A stretch of 64,000 nucleotides of DNA from Rothia nasimurium (GTDB lineage: Bacteria > Actinomycetota > Actinomycetes > Actinomycetales > Micrococcaceae): assembly GCF_928381705.1 (NCBI RefSeq), contig NZ_CAKMSR010000005.1:112844-176843 (forward strand), in the 5' to 3' direction. Below the pieces are notes generated by a model that saw only the letters and a program-made list of their open reading frames with translations, did no database searches and was not told the DNA's origin. Position numbers and translations under genes: made by a program. Below, one piece after another: positions 11,880 to 20,402 of this stretch. Every line of letters begins with the position of its first letter. Position 1 is the stretch's first letter.

Positions 11880-12827
11880 GTGCTAAAAACCGCCCTGACC
11901 CCCCGCTGGCTCCTTGGCCTGCTCCTGGTGCTGGCGCTGGCTAGCGGTTTTGTGATGCTCAGCAAGTGGCAGATTAACGCCTCTACCCTGGGGCAGGTCA
12001 CCGCAGATCCGGCTAAGGACGTGGTGCGCCCCTATAGTCGGGTACTTCAGGCCCATGACGCCCTGAACATGTCTGAGGTTGACACCGTGGTTGAGGCAAC
12101 CGGCAGCTATGTGCCGGGATCCACCTACCTGGTGGAAAACAAGCTGAAGGACGGTGCCGAGGGCTACTGGCTAGTCAGCCTCTTCGTTCCTGACGATAGT
12201 CAGCAGGTAAGCACCAGTCTGGGGGAGGGGCCCCGCGGTATCGTCGTGGCCCGCGCCTGGACCCCTATCGCTGAGATCCCCGCTGAGCCTACCGGCACCG
12301 TGACTATCGCGGGGCGCGTTGTGGGTAACGATGCTCCGCTGACCAGCCGTGACATCAGCGATGAAAACCGGGGCAGGGATCGTGTGCTGGCCTCCGCCAA
12401 CTCCTCCTACCTGACCAACGTCTGGAACGCCGCCCTCTTCAATGGCATTCTCACTCTCGATTCTGAAAGTACAGGGGCCACCCCGCTGACCGACCAGGGC
12501 ACTATCGCCGAGACCGCCACCCTGCTCGATAGCAGCGGAGCTCTACAGCCCATTCGTGCACAGCAGGTCACCGATGACACCGTCGACTGGCTCAACATCT
12601 TCTACGCCCTAGAATGGCTGGTCTTCGCAGGCTTTGCCCTCTACCTCTGGTATCGCCTGCTCAAGGACTCAGTCGAAAAAACCACAGACCCTACCCTCTA
12701 CTTCGAATACGAGGGGCAGTACTGGGTCGATGAAGAAACCGGCTGCCCCTACTACTGGGACCCGGCTGACCAGACCTACTACTACTTTGATGATATTCAG
12801 GACGCCCCCGCCCCACCTGCCCGGTAG
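11880..12827 (+). CDS. SURF1 family protein (cytochrome oxidase biogenesis)
   Basis: 315 residues from a GTG at 11880. One transmembrane helix at residues 9-26 and a second at about 238-258 bracket an outward-facing domain with GSYVPGSTYLVENK and GYWLVSLFVP, the SURF1 pattern. SURF1 proteins help insert heme a into the haem-copper oxidase; no oxidase gene is in this window. After the second helix comes a cytoplasmic tail rich in aromatic and acidic residues (FEYEGQYWVDEETGCPYYWD, then YYYFDD), which is not part of the SURF1 fold. The position between guaB3 and guaA is common in Micrococcaceae. Confidence 0.82.
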   Translation: MLKTALTPRWLLGLLLVLALASGFVMLSKWQINASTLGQVTADPAKDVVRPYSRVLQAHDALNMSEVDTVVEATGSYVPGSTYLVENKLKDGAEGYWLVSLFVPDDSQQVSTSLGEGPRGIVVARAWTPIAEIPAEPTGTVTIAGRVVGNDAPLTSRDISDENRGRDRVLASANSSYLTNVWNAALFNGILTLDSESTGATPLTDQGTIAETATLLDSSGALQPIRAQQVTDDTVDWLNIFYALEWLVFAGFALYLWYRLLKDSVEKTTDPTLYFEYEGQYWVDEETGCPYYWDPADQTYYYFDDIQDAPAPPAR

Positions 12828-12898
12828 GGGCTAGCTGGCCCACCGGCGTCCGCCCACCAGAAACCGACCACCCACACCAGCTAAGGGAGAAACCAGCT

Positions 12899-13450
12899 GT
12901 GAGCGAGAACCCCACTCCGCGCCCCGTCCACCGTACCGATGGCAAGAAAGTAACCCTCGCTGAGGGAACCACCGAAACCAACGCCGCAGGCGGTTTTACC
13001 GTTCGCAAGAAATTCGGCGGAACCGAATCCCAGATTCGCGGGGCCCTGACCATCTACAAGTGGTGCGCCTGGATTTCAGGTACCTTCTTGCTGCTACTGG
13101 TTGCCGAAATGATCAGCCGTTACATCTTCGGCTACGACCTGGTGGCCGGTGGCGTAGACGCCCAAACCGGTGAAACCGTGGCCTTGGGCTGGCTGAACCT
13201 CGAGACCGGCAACCTGCACGGGGGAGTCAATATCTCCACCGGGATCCTGATTGTTCACGGTTGGTTCTACGTCTTCTACCTCGTCTCCTGCTTCCGCCTC
13301 TGGCTGCTCATGCGCTGGGCCCTGCCCCAGATGATTGTTATGGCCCTGGGCGGTGTGGTTCCCTTCCTCTCCTTCATCGTGGAGCGCCGCATCTACGCAG
13401 AAACCCTGGCACTGCTTGCCGCCAACCCGCAGGCCACCAAACGGTACTAG
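12899..13450 (+). CDS. DUF3817 family membrane protein
   Basis: 183 residues, GTG start at 12899 after AAGGGAGAAA. The first 50 residues are polar. Then three hydrophobic segments: ISGTFLLLLVAEMISRYIF, the stretch around GGVNISTGILIVHGWFYVFY, and PQMIVMALGGVVPFLSFIVE followed by a short tail. GGV-HGWFY and the spacing of helices fit DUF3817, a small integral membrane family. Its function is unknown; the same family occurs near guaA in related genomes. It sits 72 bases upstream of guaA and is probably cotranscribed with it. Confidence 0.75.
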   Translation: MSENPTPRPVHRTDGKKVTLAEGTTETNAAGGFTVRKKFGGTESQIRGALTIYKWCAWISGTFLLLLVAEMISRYIFGYDLVAGGVDAQTGETVALGWLNLETGNLHGGVNISTGILIVHGWFYVFYLVSCFRLWLLMRWALPQMIVMALGGVVPFLSFIVERRIYAETLALLAANPQATKRY

Positions 13451-13522
13451 GTCTAGCGCTTCCCTGCACTAGAATAGAACCCAAGGATTACCCCTCAACC
13501 CCAACCGAAAAGGTATATACCT

Positions 13523-15115
13523 GTGACTACCCACAACCCCATCGAGGAGCTCGAAGAGCGCCCCGTGCTGGTCGTTGACTACGGCGCCCAGTACGCGCAG
13601 CTCATCGCGCGCCGCGTGCGTGAGGCCGGTGTCTACTCTGAGCTGGTTCCTCACACCATGCCTACCGAGAAGATGCTCGCTAAGAACCCGGCTGCCATTA
13701 TCCTGTCCGGTGGCCCCTCATCTGTCTATGAGGATGGCGCCCCCAAGGGCGACATCGCCATGTTCGAAGCCGGTGTGCCCGTCTTCGGTATCTGCTACGG
13801 TTTCCAGGTCATGGCTCAGACCCTCGGCGGTACCGTCGCTAAGACCGGTCTGCGCGAATACGGCGCAACCGACGCCGTCGTGTGTGCCGAGAATTCCTCT
13901 TTCTTGACCGGTACTCCCAAGACCCAGAACGTCTGGATGAGCCACGGTGACTCTGTCTCCGAAGCCCCTGCCGGCTTCGAGGTTCTGGCCCAGACCCCCG
14001 GTGCAGCGGTTGCAGCTTTCGTCGATGAGAAGCGTAAGTTCGGTGGCGTGCAGTGGCACCCCGAGGTCAAGCACTCCGACTACGGCCAGGTTGCCCTGGA
14101 GAACTTCCTCTTCAACGTGGCTGGCCTGAAGAAGACCTGGTCTACCGGTAACATCATCGAAGAGCAGGTTGCTAAGATCCGCGAGCAGGTGGGCGATGAC
14201 CAGGTCATCTGCGCCCTCTCTGGCGGTGTTGACTCATCTGTTGCCGCAGCTCTGGTTCACAAGGCTGTGGGCGACCAGCTGACCTGCTTCTTCATCGACC
14301 ACGGTCTGCTGCGCGAGGGCGAGCGTGAGCAGGTGGAGCAGGACTACGCCTCAACCATGGGTATCAAGGTTGTGACCATCGATGAGTCAGAGCGTTTCTT
14401 AGGCGCTTTGGCCGGTATTACTGAGCCTGAAGCTAAGCGTAAGGCTATTGGCCGTGAGTTCATCCGCTCCTTTGAGGCTGCCCAGCGCAAGCTGATTGAA
14501 GAGGCTGGCGCTGAGGGCACCGACATCAAGTTCCTGGTGCAGGGTACCCTCTACCCCGATGTTGTTGAATCCGGCGGCGGCGAGGGCGCTGCCAACATTA
14601 AGTCCCACCACAACGTGGGCGGTCTGCCTGATGACCTGCAGTTTGAGCTGGTTGAGCCCCTGCGCACCCTCTTTAAGGACGAGGTCCGCGCTATCGGCCG
14701 TGAGCTGGGTGTTCCCGAGAAGATTGTTGCCCGTCAGCCTTTCCCCGGCCCCGGCCTGGGTATCCGTGTGATTGGTGAGGTTAATAAGCACAACCTGGAT
14801 ATCCTGCGCGCTGCTGACCTGATTGTGCGCGAGGAACTGACTGCCGCTGGCATGGACGAGGAGATCTGGCAGTGCCCCGTGGTGCTGTTGGCAGACGTCC
14901 GCTCCGTGGGCGTGCAGGGTGATGGCCGTACTTACGGTCACCCGATTGTGCTGCGCCCGGTGTCGTCTGAGGACGCGATGACTGCTGACTGGTCACGCCT
15001 GCCTTATGACCTGCTGGCGAAGATTTCTAACCGGATTACGAATGAGGTTGCTGAGGTGAACCGAGTGGTTCTGGACGTGACCTCAAAGCCTCCGGGAACG
15101 ATTGAGTGGGAATAA
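13523..15115 (+). CDS. guaA: GMP synthase (glutamine-hydrolysing)
   Basis: 530 residues. It aminates XMP to GMP using glutamine and ATP. The N-terminal class I glutaminase domain has FGICYGFQ with nucleophile Cys91 and the catalytic QWHPEV histidine-glutamate pair. The ATP-pyrophosphatase domain follows with the PP-loop [12 protein letters not shown]. The C-terminal dimerisation domain ends in PPGTIEWE, the standard end. GTG start at 13523 preceded by AAAAGG. The TAA stop lies inside the left arm of a perfect inverted repeat that probably terminates the transcript. Confidence 0.97.
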   Translation: MTTHNPIEELEERPVLVVDYGAQYAQLIARRVREAGVYSELVPHTMPTEKMLAKNPAAIILSGGPSSVYEDGAPKGDIAMFEAGVPVFGICYGFQVMAQTLGGTVAKTGLREYGATDAVVCAENSSFLTGTPKTQNVWMSHGDSVSEAPAGFEVLAQTPGAAVAAFVDEKRKFGGVQWHPEVKHSDYGQVALENFLFNVAGLKKTWSTGNIIEEQVAKIREQVGDDQVICALSGGVDSSVAAALVHKAVGDQLTCFFIDHGLLREGEREQVEQDYASTMGIKVVTIDESERFLGALAGITEPEAKRKAIGREFIRSFEAAQRKLIEEAGAEGTDIKFLVQGTLYPDVVESGGGEGAANIKSHHNVGGLPDDLQFELVEPLRTLFKDEVRAIGRELGVPEKIVARQPFPGPGLGIRVIGEVNKHNLDILRAADLIVREELTAAGMDEEIWQCPVVLLADVRSVGVQGDGRTYGHPIVLRPVSSEDAMTADWSRLPYDLLAKISNRITNEVAEVNRVVLDVTSKPPGTIEWE

Positions 15116-15161
15116 ACCAAATTTTCCGAGCGAGCGAGGAAATAAAAATTTGGTTTATTCC
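15109..15161 (+). terminator. inverted repeat covering the guaA stop codon
   Basis: A 17-bp perfect inverted repeat: the left arm (15109-15125) contains the stop TAA in AATAAACCAAATTTT, and the right arm is 15145-15161. The loop is GC-rich with GAGCGAGCGAG. The stem is AT-rich, so it is an unusual terminator. Confidence 0.6.
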
Positions 15162-15214
15162 GCGAGCCTGCGAGCGGTTTAGTTGACTTAGCGCGGCTGC
15201 CGCTTGCGGGCCTC
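15155..15214 (+). repeat. 60-bp direct repeat downstream of guaA, copy 1
   Basis: Begins TTATTCCGCGAGCCTGCGAG and ends GCTTGCGGGCCTC. It is repeated at 15254-15313 with a single C/T difference. The period is 99 bases. Confidence 0.9.
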
Positions 15215-15217
15215 AGG

Positions 15218-15252
15218 CGAGGAGCTTGCGAACTTCGTGAGCTCCTCGTTTT
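15218..15252 (+). terminator. hairpin with T-run between the two 60-bp repeats
   Basis: CGAGGAGCT (15218-15226) and AGCTCCTCG (15240-15248), loop 13 nt, followed by TTTT. It is a likely rho-independent terminator. Confidence 0.6.
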
Positions 15253-15253
15253 G

Positions 15254-15313
15254 TTATTCCGCGAGCCTGCGAGCGGTTTAGTTGACTTAGCGTGGCTGCC
15301 GCTTGCGGGCCTC
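15254..15313 (+). repeat. 60-bp direct repeat downstream of guaA, copy 2
   Basis: 59 of 60 positions are identical to 15155-15214. It is directly followed by another hairpin. Confidence 0.9.
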
Positions 15314-15321
15314 GTATACCT

Positions 15322-15369
15322 GAACAGCCCCCGTCCTTCCCCGTTGAGGGGATTGGGCGGGGGCTGTTC
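15322..15369. terminator. GC-rich bidirectional hairpin
   Basis: GAACAGCCCCCG (15322-15333) pairs with CGGGGGCTGTTC (15358-15369), with an inner CCCC/GGGG stem. It lies between the guaA repeats and the 3' end of the decayed VOC gene. Confidence 0.65.
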
Positions 15370-15387
15370 TGCGCGTGGGGCTGTGGT

Positions 15388-15724
15388 TTAGCCGCCGAAG
15401 TTGAAGATCCAGGTGATGCCGTACTTGTCGCTGAGGGAACCGAAGGTGGCGCCCCAGGGGGGGGGCGGCTGTGAGGGGCTGAATGTTGGTGGCACCGTCG
15501 GAGAGCTTAGCGAACCAGGGGCGGGCGGTCACAACGTCCTCTGCGGTGCCGACGAAGGAGGCTTCCATGTTGGTGGTGGCCTGCGCCGGGGCTTCTGAGA
15601 GGGCAGCGCCATCTGAGACGCGCAGGTTGAAGCCGTGCTCGGTAATAAGTTCGGCGTACATGACCAGGTTTTCGTGTTCGGGGGCGACGGGGGCCTGGAA
15701 GTCCTTGAAAACAGAAAAGACCAT
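15388..15724 (-). pseudogene. VOC/PhnB-type glyoxalase-fold protein, truncated and frameshifted
   Basis: Read on the minus strand, the product starts MVFSVFKDFQAPVAP and follows a PhnB-like VOC protein through [17 protein letters not shown] run of nine G on the plus strand (15457-15465) then breaks the frame. Removing one base restores [13 protein letters not shown] and ITWIFNFGG with a TAA at 15388-15390, the normal family end. The first 30 or so residues expected for the family (a YLxFxGNA-type strand and helix) are missing: an in-frame TAG stands directly before the ATG, and that ATG lies inside a terminator hairpin. Both ends are damaged, so I call it a remnant. A homopolymer sequencing error could explain the frameshift but not the missing start. 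Confidence 0.75.
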
Positions 15725-15774
15725 CTAAATCAGAAAAACCCACCTGGTTCGTGGGTTTTTCCGATTTAGATGGT
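15720..15774. terminator. long bidirectional terminator of the GH13 operon
   Basis: ACCATCTAAATC (15720-15731) and AAAAACCCAC (15734-15743) pair with GTGGGTTTTT (15751-15760) and GATTTAGATGGT (15763-15774). The loop is 7 nt and only a 2-nt mismatch interrupts each arm. It starts nine bases after the alpha-glucosidase stop and contains the apparent start of the VOC remnant. Confidence 0.85.
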
Positions 15775-15782
15775 ACCTAGTG

Positions 15783-17522
15783 TTAGGCGGCGATACGGTA
15801 GATGCGGGCCTCGTAGGGGCGCAGGGTCAGCTCAGCCCCGGCCGCCTGGTCGGCGGCGTCCGAGTAGTTGGCTAGCACAATCTGGGCGTCCGCACCTTCC
15901 AGCACCTGGTAGGTGCGGTTCAGGACGCCGTCGGTAAAGTTGGCGACGACCAGCAGCTTCTCGCCCTCCCCGTGGCGCTCGTAGGCGTACACTTCAGAAT
16001 CTTCAGGGTCCAGGGGCGCAAAGGAGGCGTAGACCAGCAGGTCCTTGAGCTCACCGCGGCGCAGGGCTACCAGCTGCTGGTAGTAGCGCCACAGCGAATC
16101 CTCGCGGTTCACAGCCTCAGCCGCGTTGATCTCGGTGTAGTTCTCATTCAGCCCAATCCAGGGGGTGCCGCTCGTAAAGCCGGCACCGGCGTCCGCGCTC
16201 CACTGCACCGGGGTGCGGGCGTTGTCGCGGCCCTTGGCGTAAATCAGGGCCATAGCCTCATCCGCGCTCATGCGGTCGTGCTCGGTGACCATATCGGTGT
16301 AGAAGTTAATCGAATCAAGGTCCTTGTAGTCCTCGATCGAGTCGAACTGCACGTTGGTCATACCGAACTCTTCACCCTGATAGATGTAGGGGGTGCCCTG
16401 CATACCGTGCAGCACAGTAGCCAGCATCTTGCCGGAGAGCTCCCGGTACTCGGCAGAGTCGTTACCGAAGCGGGAGACGACGCGGGGCTGGTCGTGGTTG
16501 TTCCAGTAGAGCGAACCCCAGGCCTTGCCGTCCAGCTCGGTCTGCCAGGTGTTCAGAATCTGCTTCATCTCGGTCAGCTCAACCGGCTTGCGGGACCACT
16601 TGCCCATGCCGGTCTCAGGGTCAGAGTCCAGGCCCATGTGCTCAAAGTGGAAGATCATGTGCAGCTCGTCGGTGGTGAAACCGGAGAACTGGACGGCTTC
16701 CTCGGGACCGGTGACGCTCATCTCGCCCACGGTCATGCAGTCGTACTTGTCGAAGGTTTCCATGTTGAGCTCGTGCATCCACTCGTGCACCTTGGTGCCG
16801 TTTTCAATCACGAACGGAATAGACGAGGAGTGCTTTTCGGGGTCGACGCTGGGGTCATCGGGCAGGCCCTCGGGCTTGGAGATGATGTTGATGGCGTCCA
16901 GGCGGAAGCCGTCGACGCCCTTATCGAGCCAGAAGGTGACCAGGTCAAAAATTTCCTGGCGAACCTTGGGGTTTTCCCAGTTGAGGTCGGGCTGTTTGCG
17001 GGAGAACATGTGCAGGTACCACTGGTCGGTGGTTTCGTCGTATTCCCAGGCCGGGCCGCCGAACTCACTGCCCCAGTTGTTGGGGGGCAGAGGTTTGCCG
17101 TCCTCATCGACGCCCGATGAGTCCCGCCAGATGTAGTAGTCGCGGTAGTCGTTATCGCGGGAGGCGCGGGCCTTTTCGAACCATTCGTGTTCGTCTGAGG
17201 AGTGGTTGACGACCAGGTCCATTAGGATCTTGATACCGAGGGAATGGGCGGTTTCGAGCATCTGATCGAAGTCGTCCATGGTGCCGAACTCGGGCATGAT
17301 GGCCCGGTAGTCGGAGATGTCGTAGCCCATGTCGTCGTTGGGGGAGGCGAAGACGGGGGAGAGCCAGATGACGTTGATGCCGAGGTCTGCCAGGTAGGGC
17401 AGGCGGGCGGTGATACCGGGGATGTCGCCAATGCCGTCGCCGTTGGAGTCGTTGAAGCTGCGCGGCCAAATCTGGTAGACGACCGCTTCCTTCCACCAGG
17501 TCTTTCCTGAGTTATCTGCCAT
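15783..17522 (-). CDS. GH13 alpha-glucosidase (predicted alpha-1,4 type)
   Basis: 579 residues, the normal size for the oligo-1,6-glucosidase/alpha-glucosidase subfamily. WWKEAVVYQIWPRSF opens the barrel. DLVVNHSSDEH is region I, GFRLDAIN holds the nucleophile Asp209, MTVGEMSV the acid Glu, and WNNHDQPR the third carboxylate. The residue after the nucleophile is Ala210. In known enzymes of this group Val at that place goes with alpha-1,6 specificity, while Ala or Thr goes with alpha-1,4, so maltose-type substrates are likely. No signal peptide: cytoplasmic. The ATG is three bases after the stop of the paralogue, with its ribosome site inside that gene, so the two are translationally coupled. 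Confidence 0.88.
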   Translation of the reverse strand: MADNSGKTWWKEAVVYQIWPRSFNDSNGDGIGDIPGITARLPYLADLGINVIWLSPVFASPNDDMGYDISDYRAIMPEFGTMDDFDQMLETAHSLGIKILMDLVVNHSSDEHEWFEKARASRDNDYRDYYIWRDSSGVDEDGKPLPPNNWGSEFGGPAWEYDETTDQWYLHMFSRKQPDLNWENPKVRQEIFDLVTFWLDKGVDGFRLDAINIISKPEGLPDDPSVDPEKHSSSIPFVIENGTKVHEWMHELNMETFDKYDCMTVGEMSVTGPEEAVQFSGFTTDELHMIFHFEHMGLDSDPETGMGKWSRKPVELTEMKQILNTWQTELDGKAWGSLYWNNHDQPRVVSRFGNDSAEYRELSGKMLATVLHGMQGTPYIYQGEEFGMTNVQFDSIEDYKDLDSINFYTDMVTEHDRMSADEAMALIYAKGRDNARTPVQWSADAGAGFTSGTPWIGLNENYTEINAAEAVNREDSLWRYYQQLVALRRGELKDLLVYASFAPLDPEDSEVYAYERHGEGEKLLVVANFTDGVLNRTYQVLEGADAQIVLANYSDAADQAAGAELTLRPYEARIYRIAA

Positions 17523-17525
17523 GGT

Positions 17526-19259
17526 TTAGTCCCTTTCGTAGAGGTAAATTTTTGCTTCGTAGGGGCGCAGAGTTGCGCCTGCGTCGTCGGCGTAGTTGCT
17601 GCTGAGCAGGGTACGCGCACCGCCTGGTTCGGTAAAGGTGCGGGTGAGGACGCTGTCGGTAAAGTTGGCCACGACCAGCAGGGTTTGGTGCTCGGTGGGG
17701 CCGGTGCCGTGGCGCAGGTAGGCGTAGACTTCGGCGTCCTCGGTGGCGGGTGCCTCGGCCGAGTCGATGAGCTCGTAAGTGCCGTTGACCATGATGGGGT
17801 GGGCATGGCGCAGGTTGATGAGGTCGCGGTAGTGGTAGAAAACCGAAGACTCATCGGCAAGAGCTGCCTCAGCGTTAATTTCGGTGTAGCGGGGGTTGAG
17901 CTTGAGCCAGGGGGTGCCGCTGGTGAAGCCTGCCTGCTCACCGGCCGTCCACTGCATGGGAGTGCGGGCGTTGTCGCGGCCGGAGGCTGAGATGTAGCGC
18001 AGCATGGTGTCGTGATCGACCACACCTGAACCGACCAGCTTGGCGTAGTGGTCGTGAATTTCCAGGTCGTTGTAGTCAGCCAGGTCGGTGAAGAAGACGT
18101 TGGTCATGCCCAGCTCTTCGCCCTGGTAGATGTAGGGGGTACCTGCCATGCCGTGCAGCACGGTGGCCAGCATCTTGGCGGAGAGTTCCCGGTACTCGGG
18201 CGAATCGTTGCCGAAGCGGGAGACAGCGCGGGGCTGGTCGTGGTTGTTCCAGTAGTTGGCGTTCCAGCCCTTACCAGCTAGGTCTACCTGCCACTTGGTG
18301 AGGATTCGCTTGAGGTCGCGCAGGTCAAAGCGCTTATCGTTCCACTTGCCCAGGGCGGGGTTGGGGTTGGCGTCCACGCCCATGTGCTCGAACTGGAAGA
18401 GGGTTTGCAGTTCGCCGCGGTCAAAGCCGGTGTAGAGCAGGCCGTCGGCGGTGGTGACGCCGGGAGCCTCGCCCACGGTGATGACGGGGTAGTGGGAGAG
18501 CACTTCCCGGTTCATTTCTGCGAGGTATTCGTGGACGCGGGGGCCGTTGGCAGCCATGGTGATAGAGTCGGTGCCGCCACCGGCTGCTACCTGGGGGTCG
18601 TTAGGGTAGGCCGGGTCCTTGGAGATGAGGTTGATGACGTCCATGCGGAAGCCGTCGACGCCCTTATCCAGCCAGAAGCGCATGAGGTCGTAGACTTCGT
18701 TGCGGACGACCGGGTTTTCCCAGTTGAGGTCGGGCTGCTTGGTCGAAAAGAGGTGCAGGTAGAACTGCTCGGTGGTAGGCTCCCATTCCCAGGCGGAGGG
18801 GGAGAAAGCCGCGACCCAGTTATTGGGCGGAATCGGGGTGCCGTCCTCGGTATAGCCTGCCGGGTCCTTCCAGATGTAGTAGTCGCGGTAGGGGTTCTCC
18901 CGGCTGCTCTTTGCCTGTACGAACCAGTCGTGTTCGTCGGAGGTGTGGTTGACGACCAGGTCCATCATGATTTTGATGCCGGCTGCGTGAGCGGTCTCAA
19001 GGAGCTCATCAAAGTCGGCCATGGTGCCGAACTCGTCCATGATGTCCCGGTAGTCGCTGATGTCGTAGCCGTTATCGTCGTTGGGGGACTTGTAGATGGG
19101 CGAGAGCCAAATGACGTCCACCCCAAGCTTGGCTAGGTAGGGGATTTTCTCGGTGATACCGGGGATGTCGCCGATGCCGTCGCCGTTGGAATCGTTGAAG
19201 GACCGCGGGTAGATCTGGTAGACAACGGGTTCTTGCCACCACTGGGTTTCGACTGTCAT
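17526..19259 (-). CDS. GH13 oligo-1,6-glucosidase-like enzyme (predicted alpha-1,6 type)
   Basis: 577 residues, clearly a paralogue of the next gene (shared SFNDSNGDGIGDIPGIT and SRFGNDS blocks). The triad is intact: Asp207 in GFRMDVIN, Glu in ITVGEAPG, Asp in NNHDQPR. Val208 after the nucleophile is the hallmark of alpha-1,6-acting enzymes (isomaltase, dextran glucosidase), in contrast with Ala in the neighbour. Cytoplasmic. The ATG at 19259 has AAAGGAGCAC upstream. It is the middle gene of an EEP - GH13 - GH13 operon facing away from the PTS gene; together they should split imported alpha-glucosides of both linkages. It could also act on trehalose or sucrose isomers, or their phosphates. 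Confidence 0.87.
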   Translation of the reverse strand: MTVETQWWQEPVVYQIYPRSFNDSNGDGIGDIPGITEKIPYLAKLGVDVIWLSPIYKSPNDDNGYDISDYRDIMDEFGTMADFDELLETAHAAGIKIMMDLVVNHTSDEHDWFVQAKSSRENPYRDYYIWKDPAGYTEDGTPIPPNNWVAAFSPSAWEWEPTTEQFYLHLFSTKQPDLNWENPVVRNEVYDLMRFWLDKGVDGFRMDVINLISKDPAYPNDPQVAAGGGTDSITMAANGPRVHEYLAEMNREVLSHYPVITVGEAPGVTTADGLLYTGFDRGELQTLFQFEHMGVDANPNPALGKWNDKRFDLRDLKRILTKWQVDLAGKGWNANYWNNHDQPRAVSRFGNDSPEYRELSAKMLATVLHGMAGTPYIYQGEELGMTNVFFTDLADYNDLEIHDHYAKLVGSGVVDHDTMLRYISASGRDNARTPMQWTAGEQAGFTSGTPWLKLNPRYTEINAEAALADESSVFYHYRDLINLRHAHPIMVNGTYELIDSAEAPATEDAEVYAYLRHGTGPTEHQTLLVVANFTDSVLTRTFTEPGGARTLLSSNYADDAGATLRPYEAKIYLYERD

Positions 19260-19281
19260 GATGTGCTCCTTTGCGGTTTGG

Positions 19282-20112
19282 CTAGATATCGAGGGTCAGT
19301 AGCAGACCGGAGTGGTCTGAAATTGCGGTTTCGTCGGTGTCGGGGAAGACGACATCGTGGGTGCGGACGCGCGTGGGCCGGTCGGTCAGCACAAGGTCGA
19401 TACGCAGGGCTTGGGTGAGATTATCCCAGCCATGGATGGCCTTGTGAACGGTAAACTCGCCGGTCACCTGCTCAGCTACCGTGTAGGTATCGATCCAGCC
19501 CCGCTTCTGCATCAGGTCATAGCCTTCACCCTGCACCTGAGCCGCATTATTAAAATCGCCGGCAAGAATCACGGGGGCACCGTTAGCGAGCTGTTTCATC
19601 TGCCCCTCTAGCTGGGTGAACTCATCAGCAAAGAGGGCTACCTCACCGAGCTTCCACCAGCTCATATGGGCGCTCGCAATCCAGGCGCCACCGAACTCCT
19701 CACCCAGCTGAACCGCCACGGCAACCCGCCGGGCGACGTCCTGATCCGTATACGCCGGCGAAAGATCAACCAGCTCGCAGCGCTCAAAGGGCTGCCGGGT
19801 CAAAATAGCGACACCCTCGTCATAGCGGTCAAAGCCTAGGTGGGAAACTGACCAGGCCCAGTAGTAGGGGGACCCTAGCTGCTTCAAAAACTGGTTGAGC
19901 AGCAGAGCATAGTTATCCTGACGGACGGGGCGGTCAGCGCCCCCGACAAAGCCGAGAGGGGTATCCACCACGGCGGACTCCACAAACTGGTTGACCTCCT
20001 GCAGAGCAACTACATCAACCTGCTCCCGCACAATAAACTGAGCCAACTCAAAAATCTTGGGAATCTGGTGCACCTCAAGCCAGCTGTGGGTGTTCAGCGT
20101 TAATAGTTTCAT
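19282..20112 (-). CDS. endonuclease/exonuclease/phosphatase (EEP) family protein
   Basis: 276 residues from the ATG at 20112 (MKLLTLNTHSWLE); a TTG three codons upstream is possible but has no better ribosome site. The EEP metal-site motifs are all there: TLNTHS, VDVVALQEVNQ with the metal-binding Glu, SAHMSWW, ILAGDFNN and the final ISDHSGLLL. Family members cleave phosphodiester or phosphomonoester bonds in nucleic acids, lipids or sugar phosphates. It stands 22 bases before the glucosidase gene and shares its transcript, which suggests a sugar-phosphate or regulatory role rather than DNA repair, but the substrate is unknown. Confidence 0.75.
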   Translation of the reverse strand: MKLLTLNTHSWLEVHQIPKIFELAQFIVREQVDVVALQEVNQFVESAVVDTPLGFVGGADRPVRQDNYALLLNQFLKQLGSPYYWAWSVSHLGFDRYDEGVAILTRQPFERCELVDLSPAYTDQDVARRVAVAVQLGEEFGGAWIASAHMSWWKLGEVALFADEFTQLEGQMKQLANGAPVILAGDFNNAAQVQGEGYDLMQKRGWIDTYTVAEQVTGEFTVHKAIHGWDNLTQALRIDLVLTDRPTRVRTHDVVFPDTDETAISDHSGLLLTLDI

Positions 20113-20402
20113 CGAGTACAAGCGTCACTTTCACGGGTCAACGAGGAGAGTCCTACGGCTACCCATCCTAGGTGCGCCCGGCCTGTCTGCCCCCACCAAA
20201 CCCGGCCCCTAGACCCCGGTACTTTTACCCGCTCCCGAAAAACGTGCCGGTTCACGGCATTAATGCCAAAGTACCCCAAATCACGCCTATGCTCGGCCAA
20301 AGAATGGTTAGATAAGGCTAGTAATCACACGGGTGGCGCTCCGCACACACCACGCTTCACGCGAACGCCGAGTCTCACCTATACATGAAAGGTTCTTATC
20401 CG

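Noticed and set aside
15155..15313. The two 60-bp repeats as a CRISPR-like array
   Set aside because: Only two copies, the spacer holds a hairpin terminator, and there are no cas genes nearby.
15287..15387. Extension of the VOC reading frame past the G9 run to 15287
   Set aside because: The residues after the run ([17 protein letters not shown]) are frameshift translation; the family end lies in the other frame at 15388.
15972..17120. 382-codon plus-strand frame, valine/glycine/leucine-rich
   Set aside because: Antisense to the GH13 gene with intact catalytic motifs; long opposite-strand frames are common in GC-rich DNA.
17222..18025. 267-codon minus-strand frame across the junction of the two glucosidases
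   Set aside because: It overlaps both real genes out of frame; threonine/proline-rich with no motifs.
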